DNA of 64,000 bases from Prochilodus magdalenae (Eukaryota > Chordata > Actinopteri > Characiformes > Prochilodontidae): assembly GCA_024036415.1 (NCBI GenBank), contig JAMWET010001218.1:310001-374000 (forward strand). The letters are read 5' to 3'. Both the position numbers and the translations under genes were made by a program. The notes below the pieces were generated by a model. That model saw only the letters and a list, made by a program, of their open reading frames with translations. It ran no database searches and was not told the origin of the DNA. Positions 36,601-52,200 of this stretch are shown here, one piece after another (position 1 is the first letter of the stretch; each line of letters opens with the position of its first letter).

Positions 36601-39600
36601 TAAAATGACAAATGCTGGAGGAAGCTCATATCATTTCACTATAGATCTAATGTCTAATGTCTCTAATGATTCTAAAGACAATATCAAAATTCTAAATTAT
36701 TAAAGGACAGCAATTAATGTTGTGTTTTGGTGTACCTAGCAGTCTCTTTCCACTCAGCATCTTCTCCCTCCCTCAAACAGATCTCATCCAGCTCAGTGAA
36801 GAGTGCGTGTGGAATGTGCTCCTCATCCTCATCCTCCATCCCCAACAGAAACTGCACCCTCTGAGACGGAGTGTCCACTGTTGGAAAGAAGAAGAAGCAA
36901 GAAGGAGAAAGTATGGGCTTGTGTAACATGGCAGGGAGGAGTGGAGATGAGAAAGGTTTGAGGTACTTTCTCATTTCATTGAAGTATTAAACTTTACAGA
37001 ACGCTCAAACACTCATACTGTATGAGGGAGATTCCCTGCCGTCCTCAGTTCCTGAGTCTCTCTCCCGTGACCTCTTCCTGTGACGATGTCCATGGTGGCG
37101 GTGTCGTCTGTGTGACCTCCGACCTAGAGGGACGTGCACTCCAATGTACAGAGTGCGGTGGCCTGCACGAGCAAAAAACAGTCATCATGCGTTTTTCCTG
37201 GATGCGTGTTTAATGTTAATACTGTTTACCGACAAAAACAAGAAACGTGACTGGCATCATCATGGTCAAAAAGAACGACCTGATCACTATCAGCCTCCGA
37301 ATCAATCTCCGTCAGCTTCTTCTCCTCTACCCATGCAGCGCTCATGACTGTCTACAAAACTACTGAGTCTTTCAGAAGGATGCAGGTTGACATGGTGTGT
37401 CTGGGGGTGGGTGCACGATGTGGATGTAATCTTTACTGACTGCTGCCTTAGGCTGCCCTTAACACCACCATGGTATGTGTGCATTTGTGTGAATACATAA
37501 GGAAAATAATGGTGACATTCCATCAACACAAACTCAGTACAGGAAGTAGTAAACTAAACTTGCCATTAAGACTGAACCCACAGGTACGGGCTGAATGTTG
37601 GGGCACTGGTCTTGTATTGTAAGGAGGATTACAAACAGAGCATAATTAGCATAATTAGCCATTTTAATTGGGTTTGGTGCAGCACAGTATGTAAAATGTT
37701 GGATAAAACATACTCTACAGATGCTGCCCCAATGCTGATACTAACCATATCCAATGTAACTACTCTAAAAATGAATTTATAATATTGATATTTATACATG
37801 TGCACTTTTTAAATTTAAACTTAATTTTGTTTAACATTGTGTTCTGTAAAACTTACTAAACTTGAATTAATAATGTTTACTACCATAAAAGTCTATCTTT
37901 GTAAATTAATAGGACCTTATTATGCTGGAATATGCTGGAATAATCAAAAATAAAGTAAATTAAAAACATTATTTATGCAACAACTAGTAAAAAAACCCAA
38001 AAATAACTGTACAGTGTAAACCTATGGGACAGGTAAGTATGCAGCTTTTTTGGCTCAGCATAACTGGTGGCAGGTGTTGTTTCAGGTCCAAATTTCCAAT
38101 TCTTTTGTCTCATACGCCCCTTACCTGTGCTTACATTTATGCCTGTAAGACACTGGGATGGGTAAATATTACAGTTGTTCTTGCTGTATCAGTAGCAGTA
38201 TTAGTTGCAGATTCTCAATGCAAGGACCAGAACCTTAGACCTCAGCCTTTTCTGATATAGCTGACTAACCAATGGAAACAGCCCCATAGTCAAAGCTACA
38301 GAAGACAGATCAGGTGGCAGTGATAAAGCCTGACCCTAAGTTAAAGGCTATCAGGTTATCAGGTGGACTGCTATTAAGCTATCTCACTGCAGTGAAAAAG
38401 CAACATATAGGAAGTTTAATGGTTTACCACCAAAGCCCCAACACCACTACAATGAAAAGTGACATTAGTGTATAAAGTTAGATCTCTATGTTGGAGCTCT
38501 TATATACGTTTCTGTAAAGGAGAACCGGCGTAGCTAATCACCCTTCAGCTTCATTCATTTTGAATGAAGTGGCACATGCATGGTAAACACATTCAAACAT
38601 GCACGGGCATGTGCAAAGGTTCACACCTCTTACAGGGTCTCAAATACTCCAGGCGACTGCACACCAGTCCACCAACGTCCAAATATCTAAAAGCATTGTG
38701 TGTGATAAAGGTACGGACACCAGCTCTGGTGAATTCTGACTCATTCAGTGCACATGCTGACCATGTGCTACAGATTACATTTGTCATTCTGAAGTTTATA
38801 TATGCAAATGACGGTTTATCCTTCTTCCTTCTGAGCAAACAGCACAACAAGACCTACAGCCCGTATGTGACAAGTTTAAGTGTGGTTGTTGAAGCTGTTC
38901 TCAGGGGTTTGAATGCCTTACAGCCCATAACGATCAATATAACACAATATAACACTATTTTAATTCCTATGTCAGGAGCAACAACATACTGGCATTTGAT
39001 GACTCTGAGGACTGCTGAGTTTTTAAGGGCATCACAGAGCATCATCAGGTTTTTATGACTATTTTTGAGCAACACTAAAATGGTGACAATGAGCTCAACC
39101 CCACAGGAGGCATCACGTCACTGCAGCAATGCGTACTAGATGACTAACATTAACTTAGACCTTTGGCCCCCTTCCTAAATACTGATAAAAATGAAAAATA
39201 AATATTTGCCCCTTAATTCATTCACTTTTACTACTGCTTGTCTCAATTGTAAAATAATTCCCCATTGCTTACACAGGATTTTTAAAATGTCTAAATGTAT
39301 GTCTAGTTCCAAAATTAAATATTCTAAGAAGACTAATGCACTTTGTAAACTCCTGCCCTGAGGGTTTATTTTGTCATCGCATTGCACTTACACACATCAA
39401 TAAATATTTGTGTTTTATTTTCATGACCATGGAGTTAAAAACTGACACTACTTCATCTATCTTGCAAATAATAACAAGTCTGAGCTGAAGGTAGAGGCAG
39501 ATATGCAAGTCATGGTAGAGCTGACTTGGCAGACATGGACAATAATATTTTCTGCCAGGCACATATACACACATCATCAAAACAACAGTTGCACAAATAG

Positions 39601-42600
39601 TTCAGAAGCAATCAACCGACAGGAATGAAACTTGGTAGGTAGGTTTGATGTCTTGCAAAGGCAAATGATTCAAGTTTCATGCTCGACTGCGCCTGTGATG
39701 TAAGCAAGGACAGGCCTTATCCCTGCACCTGACTCCACCAAAAGCCACGATGGCAGATATTCAGGGAGCAGTATTGCCCTCCATGAGTCATCAATTTAGT
39801 GGCAGCACCACTGGCAGATGACTGAGTGACACAAGACTACATGAAGGCAGTTGGTTACGGCAACTGCCCTTATCACCATGTCAGCGTCACTGAAGACTTG
39901 CAATGGTGTTGCAAGAATGGCAGCATGTCATATTTAGTGTTGAGTCACACTTTTGTCTAGTGGAGGCAACCATATGTATGTCCATAGGTGGCAAATATTA
40001 AGTTAGATATATAAGGTAAATCTACATATTCTAATATATATCTTTGAAATCTATATATTGCTATATATTGCATTTCTGTATGAGTAAGCAGGTAAGTGAG
40101 ATTAGCCTTCAGCATTTGCAAAGCAAATAACACCAACTCTCCTATAAATCACATTTTAAAAATCTATATTTTTTATTACATTTAATGCAGGCTTTTGTGT
40201 GTGGTTTGTGTTTATGAATGTGCTCTTGCTATTGCTTATTTAATTTAGCTTTTTTAAGGCCTTAAGGGCATCTTCAACACACTCATACACCTTCCCTGCA
40301 GTTACCCACATCACCTCTCTTTGACCTCAGTACAGGCTGTGTGTGTGTGTGTGTTTCTGAATGTTTATGCATGTTTAGGTGTGCATGTGCCCCTGTGGTC
40401 TGGTTGTGCTTATTAGTTTCCTGTAACTACATAAATTCAACATCCAGCCTCAATAGCAGACATTTCATGATACCCATGAGACCTGGACTTCAAAAATACT
40501 GGATACCTCAAGAAGACATAGAAAAGGACAATCCTTTAAAAAAGAACATGAAATAATATAATATTATTACGATAAGAGTCACAGACTCTTTCCAATCCAT
40601 GTACTCTACACTCTAAAGGGACTAATAAGGACAAGGTTTTAGAAATGACACAAAGATCTGCTCCTCTGGCTGTGTAGCCATGTGAGCCAAGATTAGATTG
40701 TTCTCAAAATGGAATATCTCCTTAGGACTCAGCATAGGACAAGCTGTACGAGCTTTTTGTCCATCACATCTTCTCACATATAAAGCAATCTCTGTCAAAG
40801 CAGATCTCTACAATGCACATACAATCCACATTCAGGACACGGTTCTCACTTCCTGTTCGGTTGTACTGCACTTTTAATTTATCTTATTTATCTGTTTATT
40901 AACAGCATCACACATCACTCCATCCTCTCTACTGACTGTCTCAGAGCGGTATTTTTTCTTGTACTGCACTTTTTAAGCCTTAATCTGTCTCCACATCCAG
41001 ACTGCTGCACTATGCACTTTAATATACATATCCATCTACATATACTGTTTACAGGTATGTAAGGTATTTGGCTACAGCAGTGTATTGGATGAACTTAGGG
41101 ATGATATATTACACTGAGTGGTTATATGTTAATGTGGCCTTTCTGATGGGAGGAGGTAATTTGTCGTTTTGGCTTTCCACATGCTCAACGAAAGCAGCAT
41201 CTATGGAGCACTGAATATGAGAATAATAAAGATTTTCTATACCTTCCAACTCCTCCTTTTCAAAGTTGGTGTTGAGCATGGAGCGGGTACCACCTCTGTC
41301 CAAAACTGCCTCCTCATCGTTCCTCTGTACAAGAACATACACAGTGATGAGGCTACAGGTAAACACACACGCACAGAAACACAAATGCCAGAGCCACAGT
41401 TCATATACTACTAAACACAAAACTTGCATCGACAGTTTCACATGACAGTCACATGCAAATCACATGCAAAAGGCATGTTCAAGTTAGAACGCTCATTTTG
41501 TTTAACCCAAATTGTATATTATCATGTCTATACACATCAGTAGACTACGATAATATCGGCTCTGTATGTGGACACCTGACCATTACACCAATATCCAAGC
41601 TTGCTGGACATCCTACTCCAAAACCTTGGGCAAATATAAGGAGCTATAATAACCTCCACTACTCTGAGAAAGCTGTTCAAGAGTTTGGAGTGTGTCTGTG
41701 GGAATTTGTGCCCATTCAGTCAAAACAGCACATGCAAGTGCAGACAGTGATGTTGGATGAGAATGCCAATTCACCCCAAAGGTGTTCCGCAGGGTTGAGG
41801 TCAGGCCACTGGAGTTCTTTCACACCAAACTCATCATACAGCGTCTTTAGAAGCCTTTTTCTGTGCACATGGGCACAGTCGTAGTGTAACAGGATGTACC
41901 ATAGGTTTATGCTGTTCGAGATACATGTTTTAAACGTCATCTTCTAAATCGTCTTTGTACAGTGTGGCATTATGGTTACCCTACACTGTAACTATGGGGC
42001 CCAAACACTGAAACCGGACCCAGATCATTACATGCCCTCCACCAAACGTAACAGATACTGTAAACAGAGTTCTCCTGGCGTCCACTAAAATTTAAATTTG
42101 CATTGCCACTGAAGGGTGAACATACTTCCACTACTCCAGAGTCTGGAGCCACTGCAGCCAAAGCTTGGCATTGCTTGAAAGATGGACAGTCATTTCAGCA
42201 CTCAGCAGGCCTGTTCTTTAAGTTTGCATGGTCTACCACTTTGTGGCTTAACTGTTGTTTCTCCTAGACGTTTCCATTTCACAATAATAGCACTTGCAGT
42301 TATCTGCGGTAGATCTAGCATGGCAGACATTTCAGAATATTTCACAATATTGTTGCAAAGGTGCCGTCTGATGACAGTGACACATACAATATCACTGAGT
42401 TGTTCAATTACTATGAAGACTAAACGGCCATGTGCTTGATTTGATACAGTTGTTAGCCATGGGTATGGCTGAATCACCCTAAGCCTAATAATTAAAAGGG
42501 GTGTCTCCTCTTTAGAACCCTTTTTAGGCATTACCTGAACTTTACAGTGCACTAAGAAACAAGTACCTGGAACAAATTAGAGCTTTTCAGTACTACACAA

Positions 42601-45600
42601 TATTTAGTCACCTTCCTGATCTGTTTTCCTGATGTTACTGTTGTCCAATTTTCCTAAACATGGGTGAAAGTCAGTACAAGGGATCCGGTGTATAGAATAA
42701 GTCTTTCTCAAAGTCACATGATGTGGGAGAAGTGTACTGTAGCCAGGCAGACCTTGCACAAAAGGTTAAAAAATACAACTGCGATTTTATAGCTAATATT
42801 TTGTCAATTAGCCTAAACAAGCACATGAAAAGGAATTGCAAGGTCCATCGTCCCAGTAAATTAAATACACCATATATTATTGTCACATTAAAAATATATG
42901 AACAACACAATACCTTGATAATGAATCTGGAATTATCAAGACATTCCGGTTGCCTCTTTTTATGGTGTATTTTAAATTCTGAACTTTAAATATAAAAAAA
43001 AGAAGTAGAAGTAAGAGGAACTTCACATCATGCAGGCTTTAGTATGCACTACAGTCTTTTCCTCCAAGTGATGCACAAAACCACTGAGGCATGACAAGGT
43101 TGTTGGTGACACTTTGTCACGGTCAACTACTCAGGGTGGCTCTATTCAATTCCATGCTCATGCATACAAAGACAGATGGTATCGAGAGAACCTTGACCTC
43201 AAACTCAAAGTATAATCTGTGCAGGGCACCAATAACAGAGAAACTAAAGTTAAAGTTTTGTGCTATGAATGTCAAAACAAAGCCATCTGCATCTGCAGGA
43301 AATCTAATTGTTTCAGCCCCGTCTGGCCTTGGGGTTTGAGGTCCCGAGGCACTTTGCAGTCCAGGCCCCTGGTGACTGGCCCCATTGGCCGGATCAGTAA
43401 TCTATCTATGGTTAATGCTAAGTTAACAGTGACATCATTGAACATTTTTTGAAAATTCTGAATTACACAGATATTACATTTAAAGCTTGTACAAGACAGT
43501 CTGTGTTGATGATTAACACATCGAGATTAACATACTGCTTTCAGTGCTGGAGTTTTATATTCACTCTTTCAGTATGTATTGATAAACATCTCCTGCCCTG
43601 TTTTTAACACCTGACTAATATCTGGTTAAGATACCATTTGGTACCATTAAGGTATCTGTATCTAGTACTTTCAAAGGCCTAGATTAGGGCTGGGCAGATA
43701 TATTTTCCGACAAGATATAGCACAAGATATAGTCTAAGACAATATCATATATATATATATACACTTTAATACTTTAATATTGAATTAAAACACATGGCCC
43801 GTTTCTTCCACAGAACTGTCCTAGTGCATTTCTCCTCTCTGACACTCTCTGCGCAACAAGTATGTCCAAAATTGTTTCATTTTAATGTAATTCATTGTGA
43901 TTTTTTACACAATATAAACAGCAGCTGTTGTGTTCAAATAATACATTTACATTTACACATAAGGCATTTAGCAGACGCCCTTATCCAGAGCGGCTTACAA
44001 CCGAACTCAGTGTTCCATTGTATAATATTCCAGCTAGTACAGGAAGTTTAGAGCCTAAAACTCACCTTGAGCTCAGACACTGCCCGAACATACATAAAAG
44101 TAAAAACAGGGGAAAATGAAATACATGTTTTTGATTGGACAGTGACGACATATGTGTAAGTAAAGTGAAGATCTCAGAAGATGATTACAGTGGCCAAATC
44201 CCTATTACAGAAACCAATCTTACAATCTCATTTTACAGCTTATATCTTATTCCTATTTGTGTTACTTTAAAAACACCAGCTGCCCTTTACAGTTCACAAC
44301 AAATGGGCTGACGGAAAAGCTAAAAGGTAAACCCTTTCACACTTAAAAGTCATATAAACATTTTTTTTCAATAGGACAACATTACTTTAAGGTACTGTTC
44401 ATAAGGCTGCATGACACCTACATTAGCTTGTCACAGAAACTGTCATAACCCTGCCTAGATGTTAATAAATGCTTTTTCCAAAAGATGTCATCTGTTATAA
44501 AGGCTGCTTTAGCTAACTCTAAACTAACTCACACTGGCAAATGTAACACTGATAGCAAAATATGCCTATTGGAATAAACAACTGCTATCATTTATGTACA
44601 CTTATATCAACTGTCGTGACAAGCTTATGCAGGTTTAATGTAGACCTATAAACAGTTCCCCACACCTGAGTGTGCAGATCCTCTTTGGAGGTGAGGTTTC
44701 CTACAACAGTAACAGTATAAACATGTGACTAACATACAATCCATGTAAGCCATCCACCCCTCAAACACAACATATCACGTATCAAGCACACACAAACACA
44801 CACTCTGCACCACTGACACTGGGCCTTAATCTCACGTTATGGACTGCCGTCTTTTTCCTGGCTAGATAATCAGAAAAGACATCTGCAATGTGACAGCGAG
44901 GGATCAACTCACTCACTGATCCCTGCCTTTCCTCTCCTGGAGCGGGGAGGAAACATCCCAAAATAAGCACCAGCCTCCATGAAGCTAACCTTTCCAGACC
45001 GTCCCCATAGCAACGAGTGGCTTATCTCAAGTTGTTCCCAGAACACAGATGACGTCGTTTTAGTTCCTTGTAAGGAAACTCCGAGCATACGTACATACTC
45101 ACATACAACATACGTACTGTACATCATCATGTACAACATCAGCATCAGATTATATCCAGGCTTATGTAACGTGAGGTACAGAAAATCCCTATTTAAGTAC
45201 AAGTACTGTTACTGTAAACATATTAATGAGGTATATTTCTGAGATAATGAGAGTAGTGAAGTTGTTCGTTCAGAAAGTTAATTTAGTAACCAGGTTATTA
45301 TTTGTATATGACTATATTTTACTATACATATCTACTAAAAACATAATTAGTCAAATGAACCAGCCTGCTGGTAGATTAAATCTGTCCCCCAAATCTAGCT
45401 GAACAAACTGGAAAAAGATTTTTTCTGACCTGTACAGTGACTGCAGTTTAAATAGCAATATTTTTCTTGGAACTGACATTCAGGGATGTTATTTGTTCAG
45501 TAAGACCACAGCATCCCCCTTTCAGTTAGCTGTGGTTAGCCTCTGATTGGTCTAACTCATCTACAGGCATTTTACAAGCTCTGGTACTTTGTTAACATTC

Positions 45601-47777
45601 TATGATTGCAGATTAAGCTGCCATTTCAATATAAAATCGATTAATCTCTCAGCCCTACCCCCAACAAGAGTTCATTAAAACACCTTCTAAGAACATGAGC
45701 CACGGCTTCTTTTCCCGTAAGCACCAGTTCACTAGCCCCTAGTGCATTTGCCCTAAACGGGCTTTAAAATTTCTGTTGCATGCTACAATCTGAATCCTAT
45801 AATCCAAAAATGGATTACGGCCCATTCATGCATTGTTTTCCATTCAGACCTTTCTCCTCTCCTTATAAAGTTTCAGTGGGTGATAAAAGGCTGTGAAGGA
45901 TTGGAGGGGCTGAATCCTAACATAGTTTACTGTAGTGATGTGGGGGGTGACAAGTATGTTTTAAGTGAAGACAGAGTGGAAAACACATTGAAGAAAATGA
46001 ACACATGTGGTGGACCACCGCAACCACACACACAGCTGGCCATGTATGAAAACAAAGTTCCCATCAAATAAGTCACATGTGTGGAACACCAGCAGCAATC
46101 AGACAGCACTGAGAACAGAATCATTTTGTTGGATATTAGCGTATATGTGGTATTAAATATGGTGACACTGAAATTCAGTTGTATCTGTGCAAGGCAAAGA
46201 ATACCCACTCACTTATTTAATTTAATTATAGTAAAAGTTATTCATATTTATATACATTAAATATATATCATATATATCAACATATTTTAATAAGACAGAA
46301 TAATATATTTTCTTCAATATTTAGTGTGTCCCTTTTTTGTCTGTATACATTTTCTGTTCTTTTTTGGTTCTTTTATGATTTTTTTTGTGTTTGCTTTCAA
46401 AATCAGACATACCATGGGTCCCATCAGTTATGAGTGGTGCTATTAAATCTTTAGAGGATGGTGGTGAATGATTTTTATTTTGAGCTGCCGTTGTGTCTTT
46501 CATCTATTTGGCCCTATTATGCAGAAACAACTATAAAACTGTTCTATGAGTTCTATGCTACACAAACTGTGGTTAATGGAAATTTCATATTACTGACAAG
46601 ACAGGAATATTTTTGCAGTCTCACATGGTTGCATTTTCTGCCTCTCATGACTGAAATAATCAAAAACACATTCAGTAATGTTGAGGTCTGGACTCTGAAG
46701 TGGCCTGTTAATTATTCTGAGAACCCCAGGACCATCTTTGATTGATTTCCAAATTTTTCTTTCTCAGTAATGGCCATGTGGCAGCTGCACACAATTTCAG
46801 ACTCCTCATTGAGTTGTCTTCCTGACAGTAAACAAGAAGAATGGACAGAAACAACATTTCATATCTGAAATGAAGACTTAAAAAGATTAAAAGATTTAAT
46901 GGAAGATGAAAGCATTAAGTACTGTTTGTCTGATGGGGGAGAGTTTTAGTCCAATGTTCTGTATATCTTTATACATGTTTCCCAATTTTCCTTTGACTAT
47001 GCAAGTGGATTATCAAATATCTATCTCCTGGAAAATATATCTTTTTTGCACTGTCCTGGAAAAGTATACATATATGTATATACTATATATCAATGAACTC
47101 TAGATGTATAATATACCACAGGGCTGGACAGTATATTGGCTTTTGACAGTATAGTGATATACACAGTCGAGTTATGTTATTATGACCACCAGCTTATATC
47201 TAGAGTAACCGTCGTGTCTAGCACAGACAACAGCTACACAGGCTGGAAGTGACTCAATATGGTCCTGATGGGTTGTCACAGGTATCTAAAGCCATGCTGA
47301 CTGTAGTGCATCCCACAGCTGCCGGAGGGTGCGTCAAGGAGGATCCACAGAGCCAACACAACAGTCTAGGTGGTCCAACAGATGCTCAATTAGGTTCCAG
47401 GGTAGTACTTGGAAGTTTTGGCCATGCTCTTCCATGTCGGACATTTCTAGCTGTAAGCTCCCATCCACCCCATGGAGGACAATCAGAATGTATGGCTGTA
47501 TTTGATCTGCAAGGATGAACTCATACCCAAATCGGCTAAGAGTGGGCCCAAAGAATGCCACGAAAACAGTGCCCACACCATAATGCTGCCACCACCAGCC
47601 TGTGTTATCACCTTCACTAATAGGAATGTGACTCAACTCCATATTTTTTGATACCACTTATCCACATATGAGATCCACATATGAAATACCACTTGCTTCA
47701 ATATACTGTAGTTTGACATTCTGTTAAAATACAGTTCACACTGCCTGTACAACACACACACTTCACTTACAAATCAA

Positions 47778-47851
<74 letters not shown>

Positions 47852-49218
47852 CTATATATATATATAATATATATACTTAAAGTCAAATTAAAAACTAAAA
47901 ATGAACTGCTTTGCCACAAGCACACACTTTCATAGGTCTTGTTTTAGGGCTGGGTAAAACTGACCAAAAATCATGTATCTGATGTGTAAAAAAATCTGTA
48001 CTTTTAGACTAAGCAGCTATACATGCTATGTATATATATATATTTACACATCAGATACATGATTTTTGGTCAGTTTTACTCAGCCCTAATACAAGACCTA
48101 TGAAAGTGTGTGCTTGTGGCAAAGCAGTTCATTTTTAGTTTTTAATTTGACTTTAAGTGCTTTAAGTATTTAATTGGATGTTCATTGCCCTGTATATAAT
48201 ATACTGTAAATAGTTTCCTTTCCCTTTTTTCCCTGTTCATCATTTATAGTACTGCGCATGTCTCGCTTTAGTGTCATTTTAATAGAAGAAAATGGAACAG
48301 AAAGAAAAAAAAGCTAAATCAGACTTGTTAATGAAACCTTGTTAATGAAATACAATCAAATACATGCATGGAAAACATAAATCTATATCACCATCATTAA
48401 ATCACTCATCCCTCATATTAGATCTTTATCAGAGCTAAATCCACCTCCATAAAATACACAGAAATGGTGAACACATGACATATACAGTGCCATTTTGATG
48501 CGGCACTTCTCCCTATCTAAAAGGTAAAGGAGTTCTATGGTCCAAAAACAACAGGGTCATGCAGAATCAGCTACAATCGTTTTAAGAGACACTGACCGAC
48601 ATTTTCGTGCAGCAGGTCCAGTTGTTTTAAAAACAGCTTTTCAAAAATCCCTCCTCCAGTCTGTCTGTCGTCTGATTTGTAAAAATTCTACGAAAATAGA
48701 CCAAACACGCAGCCAGACCGTCATCGTGATAACACCTGTGCTCCATTTCGGGAGCCTCCTCCACACGACTAGCTAGAAATGAGATTTGCTGGCAAACAGA
48801 TTAAACCACAGGACCTGGATGCGAATGTGAAGCAATCTCAAGCATTGTGTCAGAAGTGTGATTTCGCATGCGAGTGCACGCGTGTGTCTGGGCACCGGCT
48901 GAGGAGGCGGGTGGTTGGGCTGTCATGTCTGTGACACAGCCATAAATGTGAATCCTGGATTGCCATAGAAACACAGCCCCTGAGACCCCTGGGAAATTCT
49001 TCTCAGTCTATGAGTGACATCATCAAACTGAGACCTAATCTTTTATTCCATCTAGCTGGCAGAGGAGAGTTGAAGGACATGGTTCATGCTGTGTGGATCT
49101 GCTGAGAGTCTTTTGCCACTGTCTGCTGTACACCTGCTGTAATACATACACAACACTGAAATGAAACACTGATCTGATGTTACTGTGGAGAACCGTGACA
49201 CCTGTTCACAACCGATGT

Positions 49219-49255
<37 letters not shown>

Positions 49256-52200
49256 AAATGCACCCCTAATCACAGTTCAGGACACGTCCTACAGGGTTGA
49301 GTATTCTATTAACAAGCAGCTTCCTGCCTGCGGCTTGATGTGTGAAATTATATATGAAAGGACAAGCCTTGTGACCTCTCTGTTCCCTCTCATATATAGA
49401 CACGTACACTGCTCCTGCCTTTGCTTTCCTTCTCTGTTCTTTCTTCCACGTCTTTGCTCCCCTTTTTAAGTCTCTAAATTATGGAATATTATATATTGTG
49501 GCTGTCCAAAACAAAACAACTATATCCACAACATCAATTTTACAGGGGAGGGAAAAAACCTAATGAAATTTTAATGCAAATGAATGAAACCAGACCTTTT
49601 TCCCAAGCAGTTTTGGGCCATGTCTGTTGGTCCATTCCAACATTTCCACACTATGTAAACAGCAACTGCTGTGTTTAAATGGAGCATAAAAGTAAAAATG
49701 GACAATAATGGAGATAACATATTATTATGGTATGTTGCATGGCAATATTGTATAAAAATACTGTACAAATTAAACTTGTGCTGACAAAGTAGGTAGTTAA
49801 TCACAGTATATGTTATAACAATTCTAATCGTATTGCAAGTAGTTTAAAATTACGATACTATTATAAGGTGACTTAAGTATCATCATGATATTATACAGTG
49901 GGGTCTTTGATGGTTTGTTTAAATGTTGGAAACTTTGGATGAGCCTAGCCTGTAGCAGGAAAGCAAATGCAGAATTTTACTAAGTGTACTATGTTTGAAC
50001 TCAGTTTGTAAAAGGCTAATCAGCCTGTTAGCTAATTCACATTTACATTTTGGTTTCAGGCCCCAGAGTTAAGCTTTAACTAGAACTGTATAGTGAAAGA
50101 TTCATTGTTAACTTGGAGCATATGAAGTATGCAGAGGAGTGTTACAGGTTTCCTCCTCAGTGTCCTAATGGTTCGGATCAGTTGTAAAAATATATACATC
50201 TATGACAGATTTCCAAAGCGAAAAAAACAGAAAACACTTTGGTTTGGGGTTTTTTGTGGAAATCATTCAGCCGTGGATTTTTATATATATTTACACTAGC
50301 ATGTGTAGCAGTCTAAACTTTTTTACTTTTTTGTCACTTTTGCACATTTAAAGTGAAGAAACAGCCATGAATGCACAAGTTTGCGGTCACAACATGAAGC
50401 TCAATACATTTGTACTGTTAAAAATGTTACATGCCTAGTGATTCCTAGTCCTATTCCATGAACGTTAGTTTAGTCCCCACCCCCCAAACACAATGAGGTT
50501 ATAAGGAATGTTTATGAATAAAAGGCGCCTGTTTAATTCAAAACATAAAGGAAGGTTTACAACGTTACTGTATAAATTATGTATGGGTGGAGAGAATGAT
50601 TGAATGAATGACAGAGAATGATTTAATAACAAACCTACGTAATTATCATATTTCTCTCACTCTCACTCTCTCTCTCTCTCTCTCTCTCTCCCTCTCTGCT
50701 CTGTGTGCAGTTTGCCCTCTGTCTTTCTGGTCTCGACCAGATATCTAAGTGTTTCCCTCCCATCTCTCTCTTCTGTCCTTTCCTCCCCGCACCCGCTTGT
50801 CCTACCCAGACTGCACCGCTGCTGTGTCACATGACCAGGACCCCGTAGGGCTGAATTATGATGGAGGCAGACTCACACAAGCGAACGCACATTCATCAGC
50901 CTGTACACACACACTCACTCACACACTCACACACACACTCACTCACACACTCACACACACACTCATTACCCTTGAAAAAAATGCAGGGCTTGTACATTCA
51001 GGGTCATTGCTGTATATGGTACCAGTTTCTATGCTACAGACCTTTCCCCATCATGAATGTGGGTTGACTAGCTGCATTAATGTCAGTGTTACTCGTTAGC
51101 CTAACAACAACCAAAATGCAACTATGGTAATTCTAGTAAATGATGTGGCACATGCATGTACTGTATAGGAGACTGAACATACACAGGACCTGTTTGTTCA
51201 TTCATGCTGAAGTAGCTATGCATTCCACTGCACACTTCTAACATTAAACATGCATGCAGATCACAGAGCGTGACCTATTCTTACCCTTACTTTCACATGA
51301 TGTTCCAAACTGTCAAAGCATTTTACAGAAATCTGTCTCTCTCTCTCTCTCTCTCTCATCTCACTCATATACTGCATACATACTTTGCAGAAAAGGGGGC
51401 TTAAAAGGAACAATCAGTTTTTAATCTGTGACTATTTAAATCCATTTTAGCTGCCCACTGGTATGTGAGTTAAAGAATATGCTATATAATCCTTATAACT
51501 AAAGCAGTCTGATCAAAGCGATCCCAGTAGGGAAATCATGGCAGATTAAACTGATCTTCAGTATCCTGACAGTCTTCTCAGAACTGTTCAGTTATCTGCC
51601 TTTGAGACATTTAAGAGTTCAAGTGAAGAGCATTTGGATGTAAAGGAGGAAACGACTTTTGTGGATGACCTGTGTTGAACAATATTGTGTTGGACTTACT
51701 GTGTACACACTGCAAGACTTTAAGAATAAACATCCATGTGCCTTCCTTAATGTGTTTGATTAAAGAATACGAATACATGATAATGGTTATATGAACTGAA
51801 CAAGAGGTTGTTTACTGGGGTTCCACTATACTATACATGTTAAACCGAACAGGCCTAATAAGTTCTCCAGCATAATGACTATAAGCATACTTCTGCATAT
51901 GTTCCAGTGGAAGGCTCTGCTGCTCTGTGTGGTCCATGATGGTTTATCATCAATGTTCATCAGATTTCAACTATATACAACTAAATGCGGCTGCCGCAAT
52001 TTGTTTACCCGTTTGGGCAGGAGTAGACAAACAAAACACTAAACTTTCTCAGGGGGAAGAAGGGTTTTCTTCCTCTTCTTCCAGTCTAAAAAGCACAAGG
52101 CCAGAAAGTGTGCAAACCCAAACGACAACACCCAGCCAACGCACAGCCCTTCTGTGCAAACTCAGTTCTCAGGTGGGTTTCAGAGGACGAATCATAGCAT

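Noticed and set aside
38564..39058. 164-codon + strand open frame
   Set aside because: No splice context, no recognisable motif, and composition like surrounding intron. It lies antisense inside slc4a10. Treated as chance.
47334..47657. 107-codon minus-strand gene
   Set aside because: The pattern is a decayed Tc1 catalytic domain, not a host gene.
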